A program made the position numbers and the translations under genes. The notes under the pieces were generated by a model. The model saw nothing but the letters and a program-made list of their open reading frames with translations, did not search any database and was not told the origin of the DNA. This document shows, in pieces, positions 18,172 through 25,461 of a stretch of DNA of 64,000 nt (positions are counted from its first letter, which is position 1; every line of letters starts with the position of its first letter). Source of the DNA: Arcicella aquatica (lineage in GTDB: Bacteria > Bacteroidota > Bacteroidia > Cytophagales > Spirosomataceae); contig NZ_JAYFUL010000025.1 in the NCBI RefSeq assembly GCF_034928825.1, positions 1 to 64,000 of the forward strand. Direction: 5' to 3'.

Positions 18172-19221
18172 ATGTTAAAAATAGATGCAAAATATGTTCG
18201 ACAAATTGAAAATGCCAGCTCTTTGTCTGATTTACATTTTTTATTTCAAAAGGCTATCGAATTAGAACATTCAACCATACCACCATACCTGACGGCCATG
18301 TATTCTCTAAAACCGAATACATCTAAAGAACAAAAGGAGATAATCCATTCTATTGTGGTTGAGGAAATGTTGCACATGACCATTGCAGCTAATATTCTAA
18401 ATGCATTAGATGGCAAACCCAAAATTAATTCCAAATCGTTTGTGCCTACCTATCCAGGGCATTTGCCTTTGGGAATAGGCGGTGGGCTCGTTGTGGGCAT
18501 TGAGGCCTTCTCTAAAGAGTTAGTCAAAAAAGTATTTATGGAGATAGAAGAACCCGAATACCCAATTGAATTCAAGGTTATGAGCGCTCAAGTAGATACC
18601 TACAAAACGATAGGGGAATTTTATCAGGCATTACAAACGAAAATTGAAGAATTGGCAGAAAATATTTTACCAGGGAATCCTGACAGACAGGTAACTTCAA
18701 GATTCTTTGCTCCTGATTTATTATACCCAATCATCACAAAAGAGGATGCTATCAGTGCTATTGATATTATTGTAGAACAGGGCGAAGGAACAACTACTTC
18801 GCCAGAAGACCAATTTGATCAATTAGCACATTACTATCGTTTTGAAGAGATTTTTGTTGGGAAAAGATTGGTGAAAGACCCAAGTGCTCCTAATGGTTAT
18901 TCTTTTTCGGGAGCAGAAATTCCCTATAACCCTACAGATGTATATCCGATTTTCCCAAATACCAAAACGGATATGTTGCCTGTAGGCTCGCAAGAACGAC
19001 GACGGATGAACGAGTTTAATGCTAGTTATTATTCACTGTTGGATGGCTTGCATAGAACATTCAATGGCGAACCTAATTTCCTAGATAATAGTATTGGCTT
19101 GATGTTTGATATAAAACTATATGCCGAAAAGCTTTGTGCCACTCCTTTTCCGGGTAAGGTTGGTTATACTATTGCTCCATCATTTGAATACGTCAGTCCC
19201 GAAGAATTTCTATTGAGTTAA
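18172..19221 (+). CDS. Ferritin-like domain protein, VioB C-terminal homologue
   Basis: This 349-residue protein resembles the ferritin-like 'iminophenyl-pyruvate dimer synthase' domain of VioB and RebD. Helix 1 has KAIELEHSTIPPYLTAMYS and helix 2 EEMLHMTIAANILNALDGKP, matching VioB's KAVDLELSVMLQYLYAAYS and HEEMIHYLVVNNLLMALGEP (from memory). The acidic and His residues ELEH, EEMLH and the later YRFEEIF could bind a metal centre. It follows the VioB N-terminal homologue after 24 bp, so the two chains probably form one complex that restores a VioB-like enzyme. A terminator lies about 80 bp after the stop. The substrate is unknown. Confidence 0.75.
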   Translation: MLKIDAKYVRQIENASSLSDLHFLFQKAIELEHSTIPPYLTAMYSLKPNTSKEQKEIIHSIVVEEMLHMTIAANILNALDGKPKINSKSFVPTYPGHLPLGIGGGLVVGIEAFSKELVKKVFMEIEEPEYPIEFKVMSAQVDTYKTIGEFYQALQTKIEELAENILPGNPDRQVTSRFFAPDLLYPIITKEDAISAIDIIVEQGEGTTTSPEDQFDQLAHYYRFEEIFVGKRLVKDPSAPNGYSFSGAEIPYNPTDVYPIFPNTKTDMLPVGSQERRRMNEFNASYYSLLDGLHRTFNGEPNFLDNSIGLMFDIKLYAEKLCATPFPGKVGYTIAPSFEYVSPEEFLLS

Positions 19222-19301
19222 TCTTTTTTTCAATCAAATTAATGATTTAGTTGAAACAAAACAAAACCAGCAACTATCCTGTGGAATTGTTATGAATCTG
19301 T

Positions 19302-19339
19302 AAATCGGTATCGAAGTATTTTGATACCGATTTGCTTTT
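19302..19339 (+). terminator. Terminator of the VioB-like operon
   Basis: An 11-bp perfect stem AAATCGGTATC (19302-19312) with GATACCGATTT (19323-19333) is followed by GCTTTTT. It separates the three-gene operon from the membrane protein at 19502. Confidence 0.85.
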
Positions 19340-19501
19340 TATCCCCTTCTCAAACGGTTTTATAGCAGAACTTACATTTGATCATAAATCTAGAAGAGGC
19401 TCGTTTTTTGCCAAGTAAAGTCATATAAAATATGCCGTAGTATATAACAAACACCAAACTTTGATTGTTTAACCAATTAAAAGTATTTACAAAAAGGCAT
19501 T

Positions 19502-20263
19502 ATGAACTTTATTGAAACATTAAAATATAGAAACGAACCTTTGTTTTATTTTGGTCTTATTTGCTTTGTGTTAGCTATCATTTTTTTGCTACTTACTAAA
19601 ATATCAAGTGTTCAAATAGCAGGAGCAAATGCATGGAACAAGCCCTTTAAATTTGCTTTCTCAATCATGCTTTATGCTTGGTCAATGGCTTGGTATTGCT
19701 ATTACCTACCTTCTGTCAATATCACTCTTTTCAATTGGTCAATAATTATTTTGTTAGGCTTCGAAATTATATACATTGCTATTCAAGCAGGGCGAGGACA
19801 ACTTTCTCATTATAACAATAGCACTCCATTTTATGCATTCCTCTATCTGTTGATGGGTTTAGCTGCCTCCTTAGTAACGCTTTATACAGCTTATATAGGC
19901 ATTTTATTTTTTCAATATCAACTGCCAAATTTACCTTTGGCATATCTATGGGGTATTCGATTAGGCATCATAATTTTTGTTATTTTTTCATTTGAAGGAG
20001 CTTTAATGGGGGGACGAATGACACACACCATTGGTGGGGAAGATGGAAGTATAGGAATACCTCTATTAAAATGGAGCAAGAAATTTGGTGACCTCCGAGT
20101 GGCACACTTCATCGGTATGCACGCCTTGCAAGGACTTCCAATTCTTGCTCATTATGTTATCAAAAATACCAAGGCAATTTTTATCATCAGTACATTGTAT
20201 GGTTTACTTGCATTATACACTTTGATTCAAGCCTTGAATGGTAAACCATTTCATAAATTATAA
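19502..20263 (+). CDS. Uncharacterised polytopic membrane protein
   Basis: I do not recognise a named family. The 253-residue protein has about seven hydrophobic segments (near residues 15-33, 48-68, 76-94, 108-130, 143-163, 195-212 and 221-242). Conserved-looking polar motifs lie between them: NAWNKPFKFAFS, QAGRGQLSHYN, GGRMTHTIGGEDG and GDLRVAHFIGMHALQGLP. The His and Arg residues at membrane edges could bind a cofactor or metal, which is inference. It lies beyond the terminator of the VioB-like operon, so it is probably a separate unit. No signal peptide is needed. The convergent neighbour is a beta-barrel gene on the minus strand. Confidence 0.7.
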   Translation: MNFIETLKYRNEPLFYFGLICFVLAIIFLLLTKISSVQIAGANAWNKPFKFAFSIMLYAWSMAWYCYYLPSVNITLFNWSIIILLGFEIIYIAIQAGRGQLSHYNNSTPFYAFLYLLMGLAASLVTLYTAYIGILFFQYQLPNLPLAYLWGIRLGIIIFVIFSFEGALMGGRMTHTIGGEDGSIGIPLLKWSKKFGDLRVAHFIGMHALQGLPILAHYVIKNTKAIFIISTLYGLLALYTLIQALNGKPFHKL

Positions 20264-20347
20264 ACACTAAAAGGAAAACTATTCTCTGATGTCTTAACGA
20301 AGAAGTTGTTTAAACTTGGTCGGAGGGACACACAATGTTTTTTATCC

Positions 20348-21889
20348 CTACAAACTCAAATTAATACCAGCTTGTAATGCGTTACTACGCATATATGTTT
20401 TTACTTCTTGGTTTTGTACCCATGAATTAAATGAATTTTGAGTTGAACCTTCTATATGCAAGCCCCATTTTGGTGTAAATTGCCAGCGAATACCAATGCC
20501 AGCCCGAATACCAAATACAAAATCAGAAGCATTTTCAAGATGGCCAGTCGTGTAGTTAATTCTTGCTTTTTCATTTACTGCTAAAGACGAAGACACCATC
20601 ATAAGAGCATCCTCAGCTATATACGTATAAGAGGTTTGTCTTTGAAAAACAAAATCAGCAATTGTATAAAGTTGAAAATTGAGGTATTTTTTATTTTTAC
20701 TTTGTAAAGAGATAAGGTCATTCTGAGTGGTTATTGCCAAGGTATAAGTCTTCATCTTATGATTTTCAAACAAGAATACGTCTCTTGTGGTATCTACAGT
20801 ATTAGGCACTTTTGTAACAAAACCATCAAATCTATTAATAGGAATATTAACTGTACCTGTTGGGAAAACTGCACTATAATATTGTGTACCATTTTTGGTA
20901 GTTAAATTTAATTTAGGCGACACCCATAAACTACTCCAAATAGGTAAGTATATATATGGAGTACCCACATCATAACTACTATAGGCCAAACTTATGCCCA
21001 TTCTTGATTTTTTTGTAAGCTTCCATGCAACGCCAGCCTTCAAATTATATCCTTTCAACCCTTTTTCTTGATACATCGTAGTACCTGTTAACGATTTATC
21101 GGATTTAAAAGACCATTCATTCCAGAGTGAACCATAATCGAATGAAATGATGGGATGTCTTAAACTAAATTTAGAGCCAGTTTCTTTAGATTTATCCTCA
21201 TGTTTTTCGACCTCTTCATCAGCCAATAGCTGAATGGGGTGAATTTTCCCAATAAGATTTTTATTGTTTTTGGCTGATAAATCATTCAATTTTAGGTCTT
21301 TATAGCTGATTAGATTCAGAAGGTTATTTGCGACCTTGTTATCTACAGCAAGTATTGCCGTATTGTTATTGTCGATTTCTACAGATGTTGGGTGTATCGA
21401 ATTGTTAGTTTTATCACCATCAACTTTCATCGAATATAACTTTGTATGAGTTGTTGGCTTTCTATAAACAGTAGGTTTGATAGATTCTTTCTCTACATGA
21501 TTGACAAAACTAACTAAACTTTTTGTTGAATTTTCAGCATCATTCTTTTCAGTTTTAACTTCATTTTCAACACTATTTGTGACTGCTTTTTGATCTTTTG
21601 AGTTAGCTAATGATTGTGCCGAATTTACCACTTTACCAATTGATGTAATCTCTTGATGCTTCTGTTTCGTTGCTTTATTGTCTGTTAAAAACCAAAGAGG
21701 AATTGCCCCCACAAACATCAGTCCCAACGATAAAATAGTATATTTAAGCAAGGGTGTTATGCCTGCGGTTTCTTTACCAATGGTTTCAGTAGCGATACTA
21801 CTCCAAAGGTTTTCGGGTGGAGGAAAAGCTTGATTTTCCAGAGACTTTTTGAAAAAGCTGTCTAATTTATGTTCTTCGTTATTTTCCAT
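20348..21889 (-). CDS. Membrane-anchored protein with C-terminal outer-membrane beta-barrel domain, sigma-factor partner
   Basis: This 513-residue protein begins with a cytoplasmic segment (residues 1-45, with LDSFFKKSLENQAFPPPENLW), then one membrane helix (about 47-66), a long polar linker (about 70-230) and a C-terminal beta-rich domain with features of the outer-membrane beta-barrel family, ending in AGINLSL. It starts 9 bp after the stop of the ECF sigma gene, so the two are cotranscribed. By position and N terminus it probably binds the sigma factor as an anti-sigma protein. If both regions are correct, one chain would span inner membrane, periplasm and outer membrane. A periplasmic sensor role is inferred. 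Confidence 0.7.
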   Translation of the reverse strand: MENNEEHKLDSFFKKSLENQAFPPPENLWSSIATETIGKETAGITPLLKYTILSLGLMFVGAIPLWFLTDNKATKQKHQEITSIGKVVNSAQSLANSKDQKAVTNSVENEVKTEKNDAENSTKSLVSFVNHVEKESIKPTVYRKPTTHTKLYSMKVDGDKTNNSIHPTSVEIDNNNTAILAVDNKVANNLLNLISYKDLKLNDLSAKNNKNLIGKIHPIQLLADEEVEKHEDKSKETGSKFSLRHPIISFDYGSLWNEWSFKSDKSLTGTTMYQEKGLKGYNLKAGVAWKLTKKSRMGISLAYSSYDVGTPYIYLPIWSSLWVSPKLNLTTKNGTQYYSAVFPTGTVNIPINRFDGFVTKVPNTVDTTRDVFLFENHKMKTYTLAITTQNDLISLQSKNKKYLNFQLYTIADFVFQRQTSYTYIAEDALMMVSSSLAVNEKARINYTTGHLENASDFVFGIRAGIGIRWQFTPKWGLHIEGSTQNSFNSWVQNQEVKTYMRSNALQAGINLSL

Positions 21890-21898
21890 TGTTAGTAT

Positions 21899-22438
21899 TT
21901 ATTTCGTTACCCCCAATAATTTTTTCTGTAAAATTCGTCTGGCATCTGCCAAGTTAGATTTAGAAGTACCCTCGCCAATGCCCAATTGTTCAGCGATTTC
22001 TCGGTGTTTCAATCCTTCAAAAACATAAAGGTTAAACACTAATCTGTATGACGGTGGTAATTCTTGAATGAGTTGTAAAATTTCTTGACTCGATAAATAA
22101 CCCAGAATGTCATCGTCGCTTTCTAGGTCAAAAGTTTCCTCATGGTTATTTATCGTTACATGCTTCCACTTGGTTTTGCTTCGGTAATATTCCAAGGCAG
22201 TATTTACCACTATTCGCTTCGCCCACCCTTCAAAAGAGCCTTCATGTCTGAATGTTTTAAGTTGATGGTAAATCTTGATAAAACTTTCTTGTAAAATATC
22301 CTTAGCTTCGTCTTTGTCAGCAGCGTAACGCAAACACACGCCAAACATTTTTGGCGAAATAGCTTGGTAAATCTTCTCGAAAATAAGATGATTTCCTTCT
22401 TGAAATTGTTCTATGTATGATGAGAGTTTATCAGGCAT
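21899..22438 (-). CDS. ECF-type RNA polymerase sigma factor
   Basis: The protein has 179 residues from ATG 22438; an upstream in-frame extension runs into repeat DNA and is not credible. Region 2 is seen as AKDILQESFIKIYHQL with the FEGWAKRIVVNTALEYYR segment after it, and region 4 as LPPSYRLVFNLYVFEGLKHREIAEQLGIGEGTSKSNL. There is no region 1 or 3, as in group 4 sigma factors. The membrane/barrel protein follows after 9 bp and probably controls it. Target promoters are unknown. Confidence 0.93.
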   Translation of the reverse strand: MPDKLSSYIEQFQEGNHLIFEKIYQAISPKMFGVCLRYAADKDEAKDILQESFIKIYHQLKTFRHEGSFEGWAKRIVVNTALEYYRSKTKWKHVTINNHEETFDLESDDDILGYLSSQEILQLIQELPPSYRLVFNLYVFEGLKHREIAEQLGIGEGTSKSNLADARRILQKKLLGVTK

Positions 22439-22603
22439 AATTTTAAACGGATAGCTAAGAAATCGATTTCTAAAGATAAGATGGATTTTGTGTAGAAAAG
22501 GTGGGGTGGAGGAGAGAATTTTTTTGAGATAAAAGACGTTAGGCGAAAGACGCCTGACTAAAGAAAGCTTACATCTGAAAATTGAAAACAAAAATAAGAA
22601 TAA

Positions 22604-22742
22604 AAGAAATCTCCAACATCTGCGTATTAAATCAGCGTAAATCAGCGGGTAAAGATTTTTTGAAAAAACTACTTTGTTGTGTTATGATTTTTTACCCGCA
22701 GATTTACAGAGATTTGAATCACAGATTTACGCAGATTTTTTC
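22604..22742. repeat. Paired copies of the ATCAGCGTAAATCAGCGG repeat
   Basis: A copy at 22604-22663, closely like the second half of the 11733-12014 units, faces a more diverged copy in opposite orientation at 22687-22742. Together they form a loose inverted pair just upstream of the MpaB-like gene. The tract GTCCTAAAGTCCC at 22747-22759 abuts the start codon at 22766. Confidence 0.75.
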
Positions 22743-22765
22743 TAACGTCCTAAAGTCCCCCAAAA

Positions 22766-23746
22766 ATGCAACCAATTAAACCAACCCGCTACTTTCCGAA
22801 TGAATTAATGGACAAACTTCGCCAAACTGGTGATGAAGTAGCTGATAATATAATTCTACAAGTATTTCAGCAAACCGAGATGGCAGGGCTACGTCATTTT
22901 TTCCAATGGCTCAACACCAACGAAACGGAATACTCTTTAGCAATTGTCAATGATTTTGTAAATCAACAACCCATTTTACCAGACTTCGCCGATTGGAAAA
23001 TTATGCAAAAAGGCATGAAATTTTTCCAAGAAAATCAAGAACGCATTAGCATTATGTTAGCTTGCTTGGCTTTGCCTTATTGCTATGCAGGAGCAGACGG
23101 TGCAAGGGTTTTAGCAAAATCACAGCGAATACAAACAGATACCTTAAAGCGACTAGAAGAAACAGGCGACTTTATATTTACAGTAATGCAAGAAAAAAAC
23201 TGGCAGAACGGTATGGCTTATCGTAAAATATTAAAGGTAAGGTTAATGCACGCCGCTATCCGTTTCTTTTCAGTACATCACGGAACATGGGATAATGCAT
23301 GGGGAAAACCCGTTAACCAAGAAGATATGGCTGGTACAAATGGAGCTTTTTCATACATCGTTATCAGAGGTTTAAGGAAGTCGGGCAAAGCACCCGAAAG
23401 TACAGAAGCCGAAGCCTATTTGCATGTATGGAATGTAATTAGCCATATCATGGGCGTAGAAAAAGTATTGATTCCAAATAACCTTAGAGAAGCCTTTACG
23501 CTAGATAAAGTAATTGCCAAGCGCCAATTCAGACCATCAGACGAAGGCAAGGCACTCACTAAAGCTTTGTTACAAACCATTGAAAGCTTTGTGCCAAATA
23601 CGTTGTTAAAATCTTTTCCTGCTGCACAGATGCGTTTTTTATTGGGTGATGAAGTCGCAGAATTATTAGGTATTCCTGCCGTTCCCTTTGAAAGTAAATT
23701 GATGCCTTTTATCCCTAGCAAGCTATTATTTAAGTCTTCAGAATAG
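22766..23746 (+). CDS. MpaB/Lcp-family (DUF2236) oxygenase-like protein
   Basis: This 326-residue protein resembles the DUF2236 family, which includes fungal MpaB and the latex-clearing heme oxygenase Lcp. The core is KVRLMHAAIRFFSVHHGTW (about residues 153-171), followed by PVNQEDMAGTNGAFSYIVIRGL, with Arg and His residues in the positions used for heme binding and activation in Lcp. The family oxidises lipophilic substrates; whether this member acts on rubber, an isoprenoid or another lipid cannot be told. There is no signal peptide, so it is cytoplasmic or peripheral. It stands alone, bordered by repeats on both sides. Confidence 0.78.
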   Translation: MQPIKPTRYFPNELMDKLRQTGDEVADNIILQVFQQTEMAGLRHFFQWLNTNETEYSLAIVNDFVNQQPILPDFADWKIMQKGMKFFQENQERISIMLACLALPYCYAGADGARVLAKSQRIQTDTLKRLEETGDFIFTVMQEKNWQNGMAYRKILKVRLMHAAIRFFSVHHGTWDNAWGKPVNQEDMAGTNGAFSYIVIRGLRKSGKAPESTEAEAYLHVWNVISHIMGVEKVLIPNNLREAFTLDKVIAKRQFRPSDEGKALTKALLQTIESFVPNTLLKSFPAAQMRFLLGDEVAELLGIPAVPFESKLMPFIPSKLLFKSSE

Positions 23747-23767
23747 CACAAGTAGAAAGTTAGCCCT

Positions 23768-23898
23768 ACAACGTTACATTACAAAAATGCAACCCATTTT
23801 ATGACTTTTCAAGTTGTGTACTCAGTTTAACACTAGGCGTAGCCCACTAAGAAGGCCTGACGCTCTGACGTAGTGAAAACACAACGCCAAGGGAGGGA
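23768..23898. repeat. Left direct repeat flanking a small membrane-protein gene
   Basis: About 130 bp that match 24394-24528 in the same orientation (roughly three quarters identical by eye). Shared blocks include TTCAAGTTGTGTACTCA, TAAGAAGGC, CTGACGTAGTGAAAA and ACGCCAAG. A shorter inverted piece lies at 24350-24382. Confidence 0.75.
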
Positions 23899-23915
23899 AT
23901 ATTTCTTTACAATTT

Positions 23916-24299
23916 CTATTTTTTATCAATATACCCACAATAGTACAAAGCTCTCATAAGACCTATAAATATTAAAATAAGTGAGGGGTAAAGCATCTCT
24001 TCTTTATGAATACCAGACGGATTTAAAAGTTTTGTATGCTGTGTGCTCATAAGAATCAATTCTGTAAAACCGATAACTAAAAAAAAGTTCCTAATTTTAA
24101 ATTTAAAAATAGAAAGTATTGCATAGATGATAAGACATAAAAGAAAAATATAAACTTCAAAAAAAATGATATAAACTAACCAAAATATTCCTATTTGATT
24201 AAATACAGATCCTACTGAACTTAATGAATTGCGATCAAATGCAAAGAATGTACCCATTATCGAGTCTACTAGAAGGATTAGGAATATATTTTTTTTCAT
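23916..24299 (-). CDS. Small hypothetical membrane protein
   Basis: The family is not recognised. From ATG 24299 the protein has 127 residues; a longer reading to 24431 would extend into the flanking repeat and is unlikely. It has about four hydrophobic segments: residues 2-22, 36-64, 69-85 and 103-119. It ends in YCGYIDKK. The gene is very AT-rich and lies between two ~130-bp direct repeats, so it may be a recent insertion or a unit of duplication. No promoter or partner gene is evident. Confidence 0.55.
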   Translation of the reverse strand: MKKNIFLILLVDSIMGTFFAFDRNSLSSVGSVFNQIGIFWLVYIIFFEVYIFLLCLIIYAILSIFKFKIRNFFLVIGFTELILMSTQHTKLLNPSGIHKEEMLYPSLILIFIGLMRALYYCGYIDKK

Positions 24300-24393
24300 T
24301 GCACACAAAATGTTAAATCTAAAAATTCTATAATGATAAAATCCACCGCTTGACGTAATGTTTTTCACTACGTCAGAGCGTACTGCAATATTA

Positions 24394-24528
24394 CATTGCA
24401 AAAATGCAATGCCTTTTATAATTATTTTCAAGTTGTGTACTCATACCACTAGCCTTTGTGGACTAAGCGTAGCCTTCTAAGAAGGCTTGACACACTGACG
24501 TAGTGAAAAACACTACGCCAAGCGAGGG
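24394..24528. repeat. Right direct repeat flanking a small membrane-protein gene
   Basis: This is the partner of 23768-23898 in the same orientation, with a few small insertions. Its left neighbour at 24350-24382 repeats the GACGTAGTGAAAA part in inverted orientation. Confidence 0.75.
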
Positions 24529-24529
24529 T

Positions 24530-24585
24530 ACTAAAGTCTTAAATCTAAAGTCTAGCGTCTAATGTCTTCTAGTCCTAAAGTCCCT
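24530..24585. repeat. GGACTTTAGGAC-type tract overlapping a gene end
   Basis: Read on the minus strand, this tract runs GGGACTTTAGGACTAGAAG and further AGAC units. Its first TAG is the stop codon of the SRPBCC gene, so the repeat sets that protein's C terminus. Confidence 0.7.
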
Positions 24586-24985
24586 CCACATATTTTTTAA
24601 AATTATCTATCACCCCCTGTGTAAAAGCCTCTTGTTCTGGGATAGGCGTTTCGGCTTCTGGGTCGAAGGTTTCGATTAAAATAGTTTCATCGCCATTAGC
24701 TTTGAATATATTTACTACTTTTCTACCATCAAATAAAGTAGATTCAATGTATTCGTTGATAATTACTTTATCGTAGATACCCGTAAAATCGAAGGCTACG
24801 CTACCATCTTTGGCTTTCATTTTGTAGATAAAAGCTCCATTATCGTTTAAATCTATCGTCACACTGGTAGTTTCCCAATCTTCCGAAGGGTTGTTCCATT
24901 GAATAATATCGACTGGCGTTGTCCAGCATTTCCAAACCTTTTCTATTGATGCTTTAATGATTGTTTGTACAGTAATTGCTTCCAT
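24575..24985 (-). CDS. SRPBCC (AHSA1-like) domain protein
   Basis: This 136-residue protein has the START-like helix-grip fold of the AHSA1/polyketide cyclase group. It opens with ITVQTIIKASIEKVWKCWTTPVDIIQWNNPSEDW and ends with the long helix QEAFTQGVIDNFKKYV. Such proteins bind hydrophobic small molecules, and few have a known substrate. The stop codon lies in an intergenic repeat tract, so the last two residues (Gly-Leu) come from repeat sequence. It is monocistronic on the minus strand. Confidence 0.88.
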   Translation of the reverse strand: MEAITVQTIIKASIEKVWKCWTTPVDIIQWNNPSEDWETTSVTIDLNDNGAFIYKMKAKDGSVAFDFTGIYDKVIINEYIESTLFDGRKVVNIFKANGDETILIETFDPEAETPIPEQEAFTQGVIDNFKKYVEGL

Positions 24986-25109
24986 CTTTTAATGATTAAG
25001 ATTTAAATATTTTTGTCAATCAAGGAAATTAAAATACGTTTTGCTAGTTTGATTAAATAGATGCCAAATTTATCTCAACACTATCTAAATTACGGAAATC
25101 TCCACAAAA

Positions 25110-25312
25110 ATGCTAACACGACAATTAGGTTCAACCAACGAACAATCCACAAGCTTTCGTAGCTTGGAGTGTGAAGGATTGGAAATACTTATTTAATAAT
25201 TAGTGGATGTAGCAGACTAACAACTCGAACAACGTGTTATACAATGCCTACCATTGAAATTGCAGGGACTCATTATCCAGCAAAGACAATGGGTTTTGTA
25301 GATAAATAATAT
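25110..25312 (+). pseudogene. Possible remnant of an aldo/keto reductase gene
   Basis: The gap 24986-25461 holds no intact gene. From ATG 25110 the reading MLTRQLGSTNEQS resembles an aldo/keto reductase start, then loses the family pattern and stops after 28 codons. About 50 bp on, a stretch ending near 25310 reads MPTIEIAGTHYPAKTMGFVDK, like an aldo/keto reductase C terminus. The whole middle would be missing. A hairpin with a T-rich tail follows at 25334. This is a by-eye suggestion and may be chance. Confidence 0.3.
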
Positions 25313-25335
25313 CTTTTAGTATAAAAATCACACAA

Positions 25336-25370
25336 AGTCCTTTCAAGTAAATGAAAGGACTTTCTGTTTT
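25336..25370 (+). terminator. Hairpin terminator
   Basis: AAAGTCCTTTCA and TGAAAGGACTTT form a 12-bp stem with a 6-nt loop, followed by CTGTTTTATT. It lies upstream of the GMC gene and may end transcription from the decayed region before it. Confidence 0.6.
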
Positions 25371-25399
25371 ATTCTTTACCCAAACCCCACAGGCTTGCA

Positions 25400-25428
25400 T
25401 TGGTTTACGTAGATATTTTTTACTTTTA
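25400..25428 (+). promoter_or_regulatory. Bacteroidota-type promoter for the GMC operon
   Basis: TTG at 25400-25402 is followed after 18 bp by TACTTTTA at 25421-25428, one base from the TAnnTTTG consensus of Bacteroidota. The gene starts 33 bp downstream. Confidence 0.4.
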
Positions 25429-25461
25429 TCTTACGTTACCAAGATACAATATTATTAAACG

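Noticed and set aside
22439..22591. 51-residue N-terminal extension of the sigma factor
   Set aside because: The extension is translated repeat DNA; the sigma domain begins at the ATG at 22438.
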